Positions 36,579-45,006 of a stretch of 64,000 nt of DNA are shown one piece after another (position 1 is the stretch's first letter; every line of letters starts with the position of its first letter). The position numbers and the translations under genes are program-made. The notes beneath the pieces were generated by a model. The model did no database searches, was not told where the DNA came from, and saw only the letters and a program-made list of their open reading frames with translations. The stretch covers positions 1 to 64,000 of the forward strand of contig JABCZH010000011.1 of assembly GCA_013289795.1 (NCBI GenBank), read 5' to 3'. Origin of the DNA: Acidobacteriota bacterium (lineage in GTDB: Bacteria; Acidobacteriota; Terriglobia; Terriglobales; Acidobacteriaceae).

Positions 36579-37316
36579 ATGAAAAGCAAGTTTACGTGTT
36601 TTGTTCTGGCCGCAGTGTTTGCCTTTTCCGTTTGTGTCCTGGCCCAGATCGGCAAACCGGACGCACCGTTACCCGCAGCGCCCAGCGCCTCCACTCCCCC
36701 CGTCACGACCCCAGCCGACCCGGCGGCGGCAACCGGTGGCGGCAGCCGCGTTGGCACCATCAATATCGAGCAGGCAATTTATGCCAGCAATGAAGGCCAG
36801 CGCGATTTCGAGGCCCTGAGCAAGAAGCTTGAACCCAAGCAGACCGAACTGAAGAACCTGAACGACGAAGTCGAGAGCCTGAAGAAGCAGCTGACCAGTT
36901 CCGGCGACAAGCTCAGCGAAGACGCCCGCGGCAACCTGGTTAAGCAGATCGAGCAGAAACAAAAATCCCTGGAACGCTCGGTGCAGGATGCCCGCGACGA
37001 TGCCCAGGCCCAGCAAAATGAGATTGCCCAGCGCATCCTCCAGAAAATGGCACCGGTGATCGTGAGCTACGCCCAGACTGCCGGCTTTGGCATGATCGTG
37101 GATACATCGAATCCCTGGCCGCAAGGTCCCATACTGTGGGCCTTGCCTTCCATGGATATCACCCGGTCGGTTGTCGAGGCCTACAACACCAAGTCCGGCG
37201 TGCCCGCCCCGGCCAAGGGTAGCGCTCCGGTGCAGAAGTCCGGCACTGGAACTGGCGCCAAGCCGACAGCGCCTGCCCAGCCGAAGCCGCAAACCGCCAC
37301 TCCGCCGCCGAAGTAA
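36579..37316 (+). CDS. Skp/OmpH-like periplasmic chaperone
   Basis: 245 residues from ATG 36579 (MKSKFTCFVLAAVFAFSVCVLA signal peptide). Earlier in-frame ATG 36501 lies in the leader. After a Pro/Ala/Gly linker the Skp pattern follows: RVGTINIEQAIYASNEGQRDF, a long coiled coil (KKLEPKQTELKNLNDEVESL to AQQNEIAQRILQKM) and a closing strand GFGMIVDTSNPWPQG. Skp holds unfolded outer-membrane proteins, and its place after bamA is standard. Longer than E. coli Skp (161) by the linker and a Pro/Ala/Lys-rich tail of about 40 residues. Confidence 0.87.
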   Translation: MKSKFTCFVLAAVFAFSVCVLAQIGKPDAPLPAAPSASTPPVTTPADPAAATGGGSRVGTINIEQAIYASNEGQRDFEALSKKLEPKQTELKNLNDEVESLKKQLTSSGDKLSEDARGNLVKQIEQKQKSLERSVQDARDDAQAQQNEIAQRILQKMAPVIVSYAQTAGFGMIVDTSNPWPQGPILWALPSMDITRSVVEAYNTKSGVPAPAKGSAPVQKSGTGTGAKPTAPAQPKPQTATPPPK

Positions 37317-37350
37317 CCGGCGACACCAGAGTGTCGAAAATGGTTCCAAT

Positions 37351-37378
37351 AAGGCCGCTAAATCGCGGCCTTTTTCTT
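37351..37378 (+). terminator. Rho-independent terminator after the skp-like gene
   Basis: GGCCGC (37353-37358), loop TAAATC, GCGGCC (37365-37370), then TTTTTCTTT. A perfect six-pair G+C stem with a T-run, 35 bases after the stop codon. Confidence 0.9.
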
Positions 37379-37447
37379 TACTAAAGTTTCTCCCGTAGCC
37401 TGCTCTGCCGGTGTCTTTATAGAAGGCACGGGTTTGAGGAGGCCACC

Positions 37448-38167
37448 ATGTTCGCTGACTACATCTCCGACAACACTTGGGCCAACCGCTCGCATCGCGG
37501 CTGGACCGCTCTGGCTTCGTTCGCAGCCCAAGCAGTGGCCATCGCTGGATTGCTGGTTCTGCCCTTGTTTTACACCCAGGCAATGCCACGCCTGGCGTTG
37601 CTGGGATCAGTAATTGCTCCGACGCCGCCGGCGCCGCCGGGTGGGGCGAGAGCCGCTCAGAGCCATGTCGTCAGCAGAATTGATGAACACGCTCTGCGAT
37701 TTCCGGCGCCGATTCCGCAACCATCTAGTTTTCTCGGCGGTCGTGATGATTCAGTGGCAGAGCCTCCAGGCGGGCCGGGAGTTGTGGGCATCGTGGGCGA
37801 TCATCCAGGCGGAAGTGATGTGCTGACAGCGATCGGAAGTGGCATGAGACCTGCCATGCCGGTTACTCCCTCGCTCCGTCCGCCACGGATCTCCCGCGTG
37901 ATGGAAGGAAATCTAATTCGTCGCGTCCAGCCCGAGTATCCGGCATTGGCAAAGCAGGCTCGCATTCAGGGAACTGTCGTACTGCGGGCTGTCATCGATC
38001 GCGAAGGGACAATCCAGGATCTGCAGGTGATCAGCGGCCATCCTCTGCTGGTACAAGCCGCCGTCAATGCTGTCCGCCTATGGCGCTACCGGCCCTATTA
38101 TTTAAACGACCAGCCGGTCGAGGTCGAAACCCAGGTGACGGTAAACTTCAGCCTGTCGGGAGGGTAG
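37448..38167 (+). CDS. TonB-family energy transducer
   Basis: 239 residues, ATG 37448 with GAGGAGG nearby. One membrane helix at about 25-45 (SFAAQAVAIAGLLVLPLFY), a Pro-rich periplasmic linker and the C-terminal TonB domain of about 80 residues: VQPEYPALAKQARIQGTVVL, VIDREGTIQDLQVISGHPLL and AVNAVRLWRYRPYYLN. It transfers proton-motive energy to outer-membrane receptors. ExbB, ExbD and a receptor are not adjacent. It stands between the skp terminator and alr. Confidence 0.9.
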   Translation: MFADYISDNTWANRSHRGWTALASFAAQAVAIAGLLVLPLFYTQAMPRLALLGSVIAPTPPAPPGGARAAQSHVVSRIDEHALRFPAPIPQPSSFLGGRDDSVAEPPGGPGVVGIVGDHPGGSDVLTAIGSGMRPAMPVTPSLRPPRISRVMEGNLIRRVQPEYPALAKQARIQGTVVLRAVIDREGTIQDLQVISGHPLLVQAAVNAVRLWRYRPYYLNDQPVEVETQVTVNFSLSGG

Positions 38168-38224
38168 ATGAACTGTGCACGGGGTGTAGCCCACCCGTAA
38201 CCTCAGGCCTGCGCATGTGCCCGC

Positions 38225-38230
38225 TATAAT
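38225..38230 (+). promoter_or_regulatory. TATAAT -10 element, leaderless start of alr
   Basis: Perfect TATAAT ending seven bases before GTG 38238 (TATAATCGACCCAGTG). This spacing puts the transcription start at the start codon. The arrangement is the same as at 31169. No -35 consensus is seen. Confidence 0.6.
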
Positions 38231-38237
38231 CGACCCA

Positions 38238-39407
38238 GTGGCCACCATCGAACTTGCCAAGCGCGTCGCAACCCGTCCCACCTGGGCCGAAGTATCTCTG
38301 ACTGCGCTCCGGCAGAATTTCCGCACGGTGCAGAAACACATTGGCTCCGGCGTCACAGTGTGCGCGATCGTGAAGGCTGACGCCTACGGCCACGGCGCGG
38401 TCGAATGTTCCCGTGCCCTGGAAGAAGAAGGAGTGCGCTGGTTTGGCGTCACTTCGCTCGATGAAGCGATTCCGCTTCGCGAAGCCGGTATCCGCGGCCG
38501 CATTCTGTTACTGACTGGTTTCTGGCGCGGGGAAGAAGAAGAGATTGTCCGCCTCCACCTGACCCCAACCGTTTGGGAGCCGGGACAGATCGAGCTGTTC
38601 GAAAAGGCCGCTGCGCGTCTCTCGGCGAAACACTCCGTACACCTCAAAGTCGACACCGGCATGGGACGCCTCGGGGCTTCGCCTCAAGACCTGCGGCATA
38701 TTTCTGCCGCCCTGAAGTCGGCGGCACATCTCGTGGTCGAAGGGCTTTCGACCCATCTGGCTTCTTCCGAAATTCTCGACGCGCCTTCCGTTGCCGAACA
38801 GTTGCAGTCGTTCGAGCAGGTACGCCAATTCCTGCGCAATGAGGGCATTGACCCGCCACTGGTTCACGCTGCCAACACCGGTGCGGTCATCTCGCGCCGC
38901 GAATCGTGGAACACCATGGTGCGGCCCGGCATCGCGCTTTATGGTTATTTCTTGCCCTTTGAGCGGGCGGGACGGGAAGTAAGCGGCAGCGGTCTGCGGC
39001 TTGGGGTCAAACCCGTTCTCACTTGGAAGACTCGCATCCTTTCTCTGCGTGACGTGCGCGCCAACCAGGCCCTCGGATACGGCGGCATCTACGTCACCAA
39101 GGCACCCGCGCGCATCGCCGTGCTTCCCGTGGGATACGCCGACGGCTTCAATCGCGCGCTGTCTTCTCGCGGTCGCGTCATTGTGCGCGAGCACTATGCC
39201 CCCATCGTAGGCCGCATTTCCATGGACCTCACTCTAGTTGATGTCACTGGCTTGCCGGGTATCGAAGTTGGAGACGAAGCTATTCTGCTGGGATCTTCAG
39301 AAGGCCTTAGCGTAGACGCTCGCGAGCATGCTGCCCTGGCTAATACTGTGCTCTATGAGATTTTGTGCGGGATTTCGAAGCGCGTGCCCAGAAGGCACGT
39401 CAGCTAG
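38238..39407 (+). CDS. alr: Alanine racemase
   Basis: 389 residues from GTG 38238. It interconverts L- and D-alanine with PLP for peptidoglycan. The N-terminal TIM barrel has PLP Lys46 in VCAIVKADAYGHGAVE, VDTGMGRLG and VEGLSTHLASSE. The C-terminal barrel has NQALGYGGIYVT (catalytic Tyr region), LPVGYADGFNRAL and PIVGRISMDLTLVDVT. GTG 38217 is a possible upstream start but precedes the TATAAT. Its last four bases overlap the end of the convergent unknown gene at 39404. Confidence 0.95.
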   Translation: MATIELAKRVATRPTWAEVSLTALRQNFRTVQKHIGSGVTVCAIVKADAYGHGAVECSRALEEEGVRWFGVTSLDEAIPLREAGIRGRILLLTGFWRGEEEEIVRLHLTPTVWEPGQIELFEKAAARLSAKHSVHLKVDTGMGRLGASPQDLRHISAALKSAAHLVVEGLSTHLASSEILDAPSVAEQLQSFEQVRQFLRNEGIDPPLVHAANTGAVISRRESWNTMVRPGIALYGYFLPFERAGREVSGSGLRLGVKPVLTWKTRILSLRDVRANQALGYGGIYVTKAPARIAVLPVGYADGFNRALSSRGRVIVREHYAPIVGRISMDLTLVDVTGLPGIEVGDEAILLGSSEGLSVDAREHAALANTVLYEILCGISKRVPRRHVS

Positions 39408-39805
39408 CCACCACCTGCGCCACCAAACTTCGCGGATTCCTTCTCAGCTTCAGCGCGCGTAAGAAATATTTCGGCCCAGCCAATGAGTTCTACCTGATCC
39501 CCTGTGAAAACCAAGGTCTGAGCAACGAACTGATCCAACATCCGAGTCACATAAACATGCGACGGCCACTCCGTGACGGGGAACAGAGTGAAACCTTTGT
39601 GGCGCGTCGAGATTATCAGTTCCGTGACGTCCTGGTCGCCGAGTCCAAACTGTTGTCCAATCACCGGAGGGTCAACTTCGATGAGCATGTAATCGTCGCG
39701 AACCTCGTCTCTTAGGCGGGCCTTTGACCAACATGCGCGGATGGTGGCAAGATCTCCTCGCATTTCGCCGGCTGCCGACAAGAAGAAATCAGGATTCGCT
39801 CCCAT
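39404..39805 (-). CDS. Unknown protein in BrnA-antitoxin islet
   Basis: 133 residues, no signal or membrane segment. Its ATG (39803-39805) directly follows the stop codon of the BrnA-type gene (TAAATG), so the two are surely co-transcribed and coupled. Visible features: LATIRACWSKARLRDEVRDD, YMLIEVDPPVIGQQFGLGDQ, a run of short strands (TELIISTRHKGFTLF) and an acidic/basic C-terminal helix. It is not BrnT-like. It could be a toxin partner, an immunity-type protein or an unrelated cargo gene. It ends four bases inside the convergent alr gene. Confidence 0.65.
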   Translation of the reverse strand: MGANPDFFLSAAGEMRGDLATIRACWSKARLRDEVRDDYMLIEVDPPVIGQQFGLGDQDVTELIISTRHKGFTLFPVTEWPSHVYVTRMLDQFVAQTLVFTGDQVELIGWAEIFLTRAEAEKESAKFGGAGGG

Positions 39806-40138
39806 TTAACCCGCCCGCCCCTTCTGGGCCTCCACGTATTTACGCAGGACGGCGTTGATCGTGGTCTGATAGCCTCTACCGTGCTTACGAAAGAAGGCTA
39901 GCACGTCGGGGTCGATTCGCAGAGTGATCTGCTTCTTCGGCCCCGGCCAGAGGATGGCGTTGGCAAAGAAGTCGGGGCCTAGCTCGGGGAATTCGGAGAG
40001 ATCTATGTCCGAATCCCGCATCGCATCAATTCGTTTCCAGTCTGTCCTGGATCGCCTTTTCGGGTTGGTGGCTTTCCGATTACTTGCTTTGTTCAGCATT
40101 CGCGGCCTAGAGAGCGATTGCATTTTCATATTCGACAC
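39806..40138 (-). CDS. BrnA-type antitoxin
   Basis: 110 residues. From residue 32 on it matches the BrnA pattern: TDWKRIDAMRDSDIDLSEFP, FFANAILWPGPKKQITLRID, DVLAFFRKHGRGYQTTINAV and LRKYVEAQ, a short linker plus ribbon-helix-helix DNA-binding/dimer domain. The N-terminal 30 residues are basic. ATG 40138 overlaps the upstream gene by 32 bases, and ATG 40099 (just after the upstream stop) is an alternative start. BrnA normally neutralises the RelE-fold toxin BrnT encoded directly upstream. Here the upstream gene is not BrnT, so it is an orphan or has swapped partner. Confidence 0.88.
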   Translation of the reverse strand: MSNMKMQSLSRPRMLNKASNRKATNPKRRSRTDWKRIDAMRDSDIDLSEFPELGPDFFANAILWPGPKKQITLRIDPDVLAFFRKHGRGYQTTINAVLRKYVEAQKGRAG

Positions 40139-40454
40139 AATACGTAGTGAGTTTAGCTGATAACTTGAGGGCCAGGTTCTCCGTCGTCAAAGCCTCACCC
40201 AGCGACGCGACAAACCATTGATTGCCGTCCTGCTGGGGCTCAAAAATCCATCGGATTCGGGGTGGAGAATCTTCAGGACCAACGGCCGTCTTCGGTTTGC
40301 GACCGAATCTAACTTCGTAGCGCTTTCCGTAAACCCCGAATTCTACAGCTACGTTTTGCAGGGCCACGCAATTCTCTGAAATGCCCTGAGATCCCTTTGT
40401 CGCCGCCTTCACGAGTTGCGGAAGGTGGCTCCATTCACGTTCAAGATGGGTCAT
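40107..40454 (-). CDS. Unknown protein upstream of BrnA-type antitoxin
   Basis: 115 residues, cytoplasmic by composition. It takes the toxin position of a brnT-brnA operon and overlaps the antitoxin gene by up to 32 bases, but it lacks the BrnT core (FEWDxxKAxxNxxKHG). Features: helical N-terminus (LEREWSHLPQLVKAATKG), FGVYGKRYEVRFGRKPKT, IRWIFEPQQDGNQWFV and a C-terminal helix (LALKLSAKLTTYCVEYENA). No family was recognised. Candidate new toxin by position only. Confidence 0.6.
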   Translation of the reverse strand: MTHLEREWSHLPQLVKAATKGSQGISENCVALQNVAVEFGVYGKRYEVRFGRKPKTAVGPEDSPPRIRWIFEPQQDGNQWFVASLGEALTTENLALKLSAKLTTYCVEYENAIAL

Positions 40455-40543
40455 CGCTATTTCGCCTCCACCTCCAACATTTCACTTACTCGTGCAAGAT
40501 GCAACAGGACATAAATGGAGAAGGATAATGTCCGGGTCAGAAT

Positions 40544-40993
40544 CTATCGTGAGGATTTGCCCGGGTGCCGTTTCAGCAATTTTCGGAGGGCTTCCGATGT
40601 AGTAGTGCCTTGGCCGTGGCATTTGTTCAACTCTGCTGTCATCTGGGGATAGTTCATTCCGGCCCGCTGCAAACCTGCTGCTTCCTCCGCAAGGGCACTC
40701 TTGGTTGGCCTCCCGGGCCTCCCTTCCGGCACCAGCAGTCGATCTAGAGAGTTCCGCATCAGCTTCTTGCGATATTCCCTCCACGTAGCGGGGATTTGCT
40801 GCAGAATTCGCTGGTATTCGTGTCTTAGTTCGTACACCCTATCTTGATTGTTGATCCACTCCAGGTTTTCATCGCGCGAAAATGAGGAAAAATCCTCTTG
40901 GAGCACGCGCTGCATCCAAGCGGGCTTAGACGCCAAGAACTTCTTAAGCTCTTTTTCCGGCCCCTTGAGCAATTTCGTCTCCCTAACCGTCAT
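40544..40993 (-). CDS. Unknown basic protein with AT-hook-like and HTH-like C-terminus
   Basis: 149 residues from ATG 40993, with GGGAG before it. The frame extends to 41095 but that part overlaps the previous gene. The N-terminal two-thirds is charged and helical (GPEKELKKFLASKPAWMQRV, YELRHEYQRILQQIPATWRE). Then GRPGRPTKSALAEEAAGLQR, with an AT-hook-like GRP core, is followed by MNYPQMTAELNKCHGQGTTT and SEALRKLLKRH, which looks like a helix-turn-helix. It is possibly a DNA-binding regulator of the islet. Start/stop overlap (ATGA) couples it to the upstream membrane-protein gene. Confidence 0.6.
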   Translation of the reverse strand: MTVRETKLLKGPEKELKKFLASKPAWMQRVLQEDFSSFSRDENLEWINNQDRVYELRHEYQRILQQIPATWREYRKKLMRNSLDRLLVPEGRPGRPTKSALAEEAAGLQRAGMNYPQMTAELNKCHGQGTTTSEALRKLLKRHPGKSSR

Positions 40994-41313
40994 AGTCTCC
41001 CTTTTAACTCTTCGAGCGTTGCCTTTACCTCGGCCAGCCTGCCGTTTATCTCTTTGGTTCGTGTGCGGAGTTCCGTGAATTCCGTGCCGATCCAATTAAA
41101 AACGCAGCCACTGGTGAAAACGATCACGAAGCCTAGTATCCAACTCGTGATCATAGATACTCCAGAACCACCAAGTATCCAATGGGATAACCTGTCTCCT
41201 GCGATGGACGCAAGAGCGACGACGCCGGCCAGCAGCATGTATTTCCCATCCTTGTTCCTTTGCGCCCGGGCAACTTTCTCGGCTTTGTCTTCTGCTTCAA
41301 GGACTAATGTCAT
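40990..41313 (-). CDS. Small two-helix membrane protein with coiled-coil tail
   Basis: 107 residues from ATG 41313 (GAGGGT upstream); a longer frame to 41415 is less likely. N-terminal charged stretch (LEAEDKAEKVARAQRNKDGK), two hydrophobic helices (YMLLAGVVALASIAG and MITSWILGFVIVFTSGCVF) and a C-terminal heptad-like helix (FTELRTRTKEINGRLAEVKA). No family was recognised. It is the first gene of the islet's minus-strand run and shares an ATGA overlap with the next. This architecture is common among small effector or anchor proteins, but function is not claimed. Confidence 0.6.
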   Translation of the reverse strand: MTLVLEAEDKAEKVARAQRNKDGKYMLLAGVVALASIAGDRLSHWILGGSGVSMITSWILGFVIVFTSGCVFNWIGTEFTELRTRTKEINGRLAEVKATLEELKGRL

Positions 41314-41534
41314 ATCCGACCCTCGCTTTCCAAACCCAAGATGCGGCCGTTTCGGGGGCGACCCCAGTTCACTCACAGCAAGATTAACCCGGCCCGCGTC
41401 GTGGCGGAATAGCATTTCGCAGCTTACTCGAACCTAGGCGGAATCCCAACTCTTCCATGCTCTTATCCGGTGAACACCGTCGCGGTTTGCTGTCCCCAGG
41501 GTGATTGTCCACCTAGGGCGTCCACATACTTGCT
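41314..41534. other. Non-coding stretch in islet
   Basis: About 220 bases between the divergent membrane-protein gene and the zinc-ribbon remnant. No convincing gene, repeat, promoter pair or hairpin was seen. It must contain the promoter of the minus-strand islet genes, but no clear -10/-35 pair stands out. Confidence 0.4.
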
Positions 41535-41537
41535 TAG

Positions 41538-41783
41538 TTCCGGTTCTCACGGGACTTCGGTAACTGCGCTGAAGAAATACTCGTCGACGCCAGGAAATGC
41601 AAGCATTGCGGCGAGTTTGTTAAGGAGACGATTTCCAAGAGTGTGGGAGCGATATTTGCCGCAGGAGTGGTGATTGCTTGTATCTTGGCAGGGATGCTGC
41701 CAGCGCCTGCGGAAGCCGTTATCACCGTAGGGGTCTGGGCGATCTTCGCGATCATGTTTGCGAAGATGTTCGCCAGAGGCTGA
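41538..41783 (+). pseudogene. Decayed zinc-ribbon membrane protein gene
   Basis: In the + frame after TAG 41535-41537 the translation reads NCAEEILVDARKCKHCGEFV followed by a hydrophobic region (AIFAAGVVIACILAGML, VITVGVWAIFAIMF) and a stop at 41781-41783. CAEEIxxDARKCKHCGE is the second half of a widespread zinc-ribbon motif (CPxCAEEIL...CxxCG). The first Cys pair and any start codon are missing, because an in-frame stop lies just upstream. Probably a truncated remnant. A frameshifted N-terminus upstream was not found. Confidence 0.5.
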
Positions 41784-41938
41784 CCACTCTCCCGGCAGCC
41801 GCCGCAAGTTGAGTGAGCGCGAGCGATACGTGTCCCCCTCCCGCTAACCTCCAATCTTCCCTGCTCAATGCCTATCCACGCCGTTGGCTGCCTTCGCTCT
41901 ATTCACACCGTCGCTCCCTGCGATATCGTTAAAGACTC

Positions 41939-43060
41939 ATGCCCTCTTACTACGCCCAATGGATGTATGACTGGGAACACCGGCTCATATCGGTGGACAA
42001 CAACCGCGTGGTCCGTCCGCTGGAGTGGGGTGTGGAGTGGGCACGGGACTGGCCCTGCCGCAATGGCTTCGCTCCCGGCCACATGCCCGAGGATGGCGAG
42101 AAATTCCTTCGCGACTTCAATCGGCGGATTGTGGCCGCGAGCGACGACTTTTACTCCTACCGCAAGCCAACCGATTTTCGCTTGGAGCGACGCGAAGTTC
42201 AGGTCTTCAGCACCCGCGAAGTTCCCGATCAGAAGCTGGAGAAAAGAGTCCGTGGCACCTACGCCGACTTCCTGCGCTTCACCTCACCAGTCCGAACTCC
42301 GTTTCCGGAAAATAATCTGGTCAATGCGCGTTGGTTCCCAACTCGCGGACAACGTGCCGTCGTTCTCATGCCGCACTGGAACGCCGATGCCCTCGCCTAC
42401 ACCAGCCTGTGCCAGGCACTCAATCTGATTGGAATTTCGGTGTTGCGGCTGACCATGCCTTATCACGACATTCGCATGCCCACCGAGATCAAACGCGCCG
42501 ACTACGCCGTCTCCGCCAACATCGGCCGCACTCTCGACGCTTGTCGGCAGGGCGTGATTGATGCCCGCTGCTGTTTCGACTGGCTCGAATCCCAGGGTTA
42601 CAGCCGTCTCGGCATTGTCGGCACGAGCCTCGGTTCCTGCTATGCCTTTCTCGCTGCCGCGCACGAGCCTCGCATCCGCGTGGCCGCTTTCAATCACGCC
42701 TCTACCTATGTCGCGGACGTGGTCTGGCACGGGCAATCCACGCGCCATATTCGCGAGGGGATCGAGTCGCAGATCGACCTCGACCGGCTGCGTCAACTGT
42801 GGAGCGCGGTCAGCCCTATGTCATATTTCGATCAGTTCGCGCGCTGGCCCAAGAAGTCACTCATTATTTATGCCAACTACGATCTGACTTTCCTTCCCGA
42901 GTTCTCCCGTGATGCGGTCAATGAGTTTCAAAGACGCGGATTGGATCACAAGGTCGTGGTGCTACCCTGCGGGCACTACACGACTGGTGAAACTCCCTAC
43001 AAGTTCATCGATGGTTGGCAGATTGCCTCATTCCTGCGAACGGCATTCGATAGCGTCTAG
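41939..43060 (+). CDS. Alpha/beta hydrolase, ABHD18-like
   Basis: 373 residues. Hydrolase fold with nucleophile elbow GTSLGSCYAF (Ser), preceded by PHWNADALAYTSLCQALNL and LRLTMPYHDIRMP, a late acidic residue in YANYDLTFLPEFS and a catalytic-type His in LPCGHYTTGETP. The layout resembles ABHD18-like/abhydrolase proteins of unknown substrate. There is no signal peptide. TATCGT nine bases before the ATG and the lack of Shine-Dalgarno fit a leaderless start. The gene resumes host-like composition after the islet. Confidence 0.85.
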   Translation: MPSYYAQWMYDWEHRLISVDNNRVVRPLEWGVEWARDWPCRNGFAPGHMPEDGEKFLRDFNRRIVAASDDFYSYRKPTDFRLERREVQVFSTREVPDQKLEKRVRGTYADFLRFTSPVRTPFPENNLVNARWFPTRGQRAVVLMPHWNADALAYTSLCQALNLIGISVLRLTMPYHDIRMPTEIKRADYAVSANIGRTLDACRQGVIDARCCFDWLESQGYSRLGIVGTSLGSCYAFLAAAHEPRIRVAAFNHASTYVADVVWHGQSTRHIREGIESQIDLDRLRQLWSAVSPMSYFDQFARWPKKSLIIYANYDLTFLPEFSRDAVNEFQRRGLDHKVVVLPCGHYTTGETPYKFIDGWQIASFLRTAFDSV

Positions 43061-43101
43061 CCGTTCCGCCGTTAAAACGCAGCCCATCCCACGGGTTTAC
43101 A

Positions 43102-43599
43102 ATGAAGCCTCGACTTATGCCCGAGGGAGTGGGAAACACCATCGAGGAACGCCGCGGCGAGTTCCTGCTGAGCACCAACCGCGACCGGCTGGATTTGAAC
43201 GTGATCCACGGTTTCCTGACCGCATCCTATTGGGCAAAGGGGATTCCGTGTGAACTTGTGGCCCGTTCCATCCAGAACTCGTTGTGTTTTGGCGTCTACA
43301 AACAAGCGCAGCAGGTAGGATTTGCGCGAGTGATCTCCGACTTCGCCACGTACGCATACATCGCCGACGTGTTTGTGCTCGATACACATCGCGGGCACGG
43401 CTTGGGAAAATGGATGATGGAGGCAATCATGCGGCATCCGCAGTTACAGGGTCTGCGGCGCTGGACTCTGGCCACGCGCGATGCTCACCGGCTTTACTTA
43501 CAATTCGGATTCACGCCGCTGAAAAAGCCGGGGAACTTCATGGAATTGCATAATCCGAACGTGTACCAAGAAACAAGCTCGCCTGGAGAAGTGGAATGA
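43102..43599 (+). CDS. GNAT-family N-acetyltransferase
   Basis: 165 residues. It has the GNAT core: [20 protein letters not shown] (strands 3-4) and the acetyl-CoA loop [18 protein letters not shown], followed by [15 protein letters not shown]. The acceptor is unknown. Its stop overlaps the glyA start (ATGA at 43596-43599), so it is translationally coupled to glyA, which is an unusual pairing. Confidence 0.88.
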   Translation: MKPRLMPEGVGNTIEERRGEFLLSTNRDRLDLNVIHGFLTASYWAKGIPCELVARSIQNSLCFGVYKQAQQVGFARVISDFATYAYIADVFVLDTHRGHGLGKWMMEAIMRHPQLQGLRRWTLATRDAHRLYLQFGFTPLKKPGNFMELHNPNVYQETSSPGEVE

Positions 43600-44888
43600 A
43601 TAAGCCGAATCCAATGTCGCTTCCGCTGCTGGATGTCGATCCCGAAATCGCCGCTGCTATTGACAACGAAGTTCGCCGCCAGCATGAAGGCCTGGAACTG
43701 ATCGCCTCCGAGAACTTCGTCAGCGAAGCCGTACTTGAGGCCATGGGCTCGGTGTTTACTAATAAGTACGCCGAGGGCTATCCCGGCAAACGCTATTACG
43801 GCGGCTGCGAGTACGCGGACATCGTCGAGAACCTGGCACGCGACCGTGCCAAGAACCTGTTCGGCGCCGAGTATGCCAACGTGCAACCGCACGCGGGATC
43901 GCAGGCCAACATGGAAGCCTATTCTGCGGTGATCCAGCCCGGCGATACTGTTCTTGGCTTGAATCTGGCACACGGCGGACACCTTACCCATGGCCATCAT
44001 CTTAATTTTTCTGGCAAGACTTACAAGATCGTGCCCTACGGCGTCACCAAAGACACTGAAACCATCGACTACGACGACCTTGAAAAGCTAGCCGAAAAAG
44101 AGCACCCCAAGCTCATCATCGGCGGAGGCAGCGCCTATCCCCGCATCATTGACTTCGCGCGCATGCGCAAGATTGCCGACAAAGTTGGTGCACTCTTCCT
44201 GGTGGATATGGCCCACTTTGCCGGACTGGTAGCCGGCGGGGCACACCCGTCGCCCGTGCCGCACGCCCACATCGTTACTTCGACAACCCATAAGACATTA
44301 CGCGGCCCCCGCGCCGGCATGATTCTAGCGAAACAAGAATTCGGGGCCGCGATCGACAAAGTGGTCTTTCCCGGCATGCAAGGCGGCCCGCTGGTCCATA
44401 TCATTGCCGCCAAGGCAGTTTGTTTCCTCGAAGCTATGCAGCCGTCTTTCCGGGACTATGCGCGGCAGGTCGTCGCCAATGCCAAAGTTTTGGCCGAAAC
44501 GCTTGCCGCCGAAGGCTTCCGCATTATTTCAGGAGGCACCGACACGCATCTCATGCTAGTGGACGTCTTCGCCAAAGGCATGTTGGGCAGTGAAGCCGAG
44601 AAGGCATTAGGAGATGCCGGCATCACCGTCAACAAGAATGCGATTCCGTTCGACACCAACCCGCCCATGAAGCCGAGTGGCATCCGCATCGGCACGCCGG
44701 CCTTAACCACACGCGGAATGAAAGAGACCGAGATGAAGCAAGTCGGTCGCTGGATCTCTGAAGCACTACAGCACCGCTCTGATGCGGCGGTACTGGCGAA
44801 AATCCGCAAGCAGGTTTTGAAACTGGCCGACGCTTTTCCACTGTATCCCGAGCGCCGAGCGAAAGCGCAGGCTGAACTTAAGGCCTGA
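43596..44888 (+). CDS. glyA: Serine hydroxymethyltransferase
   Basis: 430 residues. It converts serine and tetrahydrofolate to glycine and methylene-THF with PLP. Motifs: [72 protein letters not shown], the PLP-lysine region [15 protein letters not shown] preceded by [12 protein letters not shown], and [20 protein letters not shown]. Length is normal. Coupled to the upstream GNAT gene. Confidence 0.97.
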   Translation: MNKPNPMSLPLLDVDPEIAAAIDNEVRRQHEGLELIASENFVSEAVLEAMGSVFTNKYAEGYPGKRYYGGCEYADIVENLARDRAKNLFGAEYANVQPHAGSQANMEAYSAVIQPGDTVLGLNLAHGGHLTHGHHLNFSGKTYKIVPYGVTKDTETIDYDDLEKLAEKEHPKLIIGGGSAYPRIIDFARMRKIADKVGALFLVDMAHFAGLVAGGAHPSPVPHAHIVTSTTHKTLRGPRAGMILAKQEFGAAIDKVVFPGMQGGPLVHIIAAKAVCFLEAMQPSFRDYARQVVANAKVLAETLAAEGFRIISGGTDTHLMLVDVFAKGMLGSEAEKALGDAGITVNKNAIPFDTNPPMKPSGIRIGTPALTTRGMKETEMKQVGRWISEALQHRSDAAVLAKIRKQVLKLADAFPLYPERRAKAQAELKA

Positions 44889-44892
44889 GAGA

Positions 44893-44998
44893 TCTTCTCC
44901 GCGACCTCCACGGCATTTCTCTGCGATCTTTGCGTTTCAAGCTTTGAGGTTGGGTCAGGCACAATTTCTCTGTGCCCCTCTGTGTTCTCTGTGGTTAA
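44893..44998. repeat. Intergenic repeat patch between glyA and GT4 gene
   Basis: The gap contains two spacer-repeat types in sequence: TCCGCGACCTCCACGGCATT..GCGATCTTTGCGTTTCAAG (relative of 16741-16827) and CTCTGTGCCCCTCTGTGTTC..TCTGTGGTTA (reverse relative of 23155-23190). It is non-coding. The GT4 start codon follows directly. Confidence 0.55.
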
Positions 44999-45006
44999 AT
45001 CACTCC

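Noticed and set aside
40482-40784. 100-codon minus-strand frame
   Set aside because: It overlaps the 149-residue gene in another frame and lacks a ribosome site or plausible composition.
41470-41673. 67-codon plus-strand frame with several Cys
   Set aside because: No ribosome site, composition unlike a protein, and the zinc-ribbon remnant uses a different frame; it does not restore the missing Cys pair.
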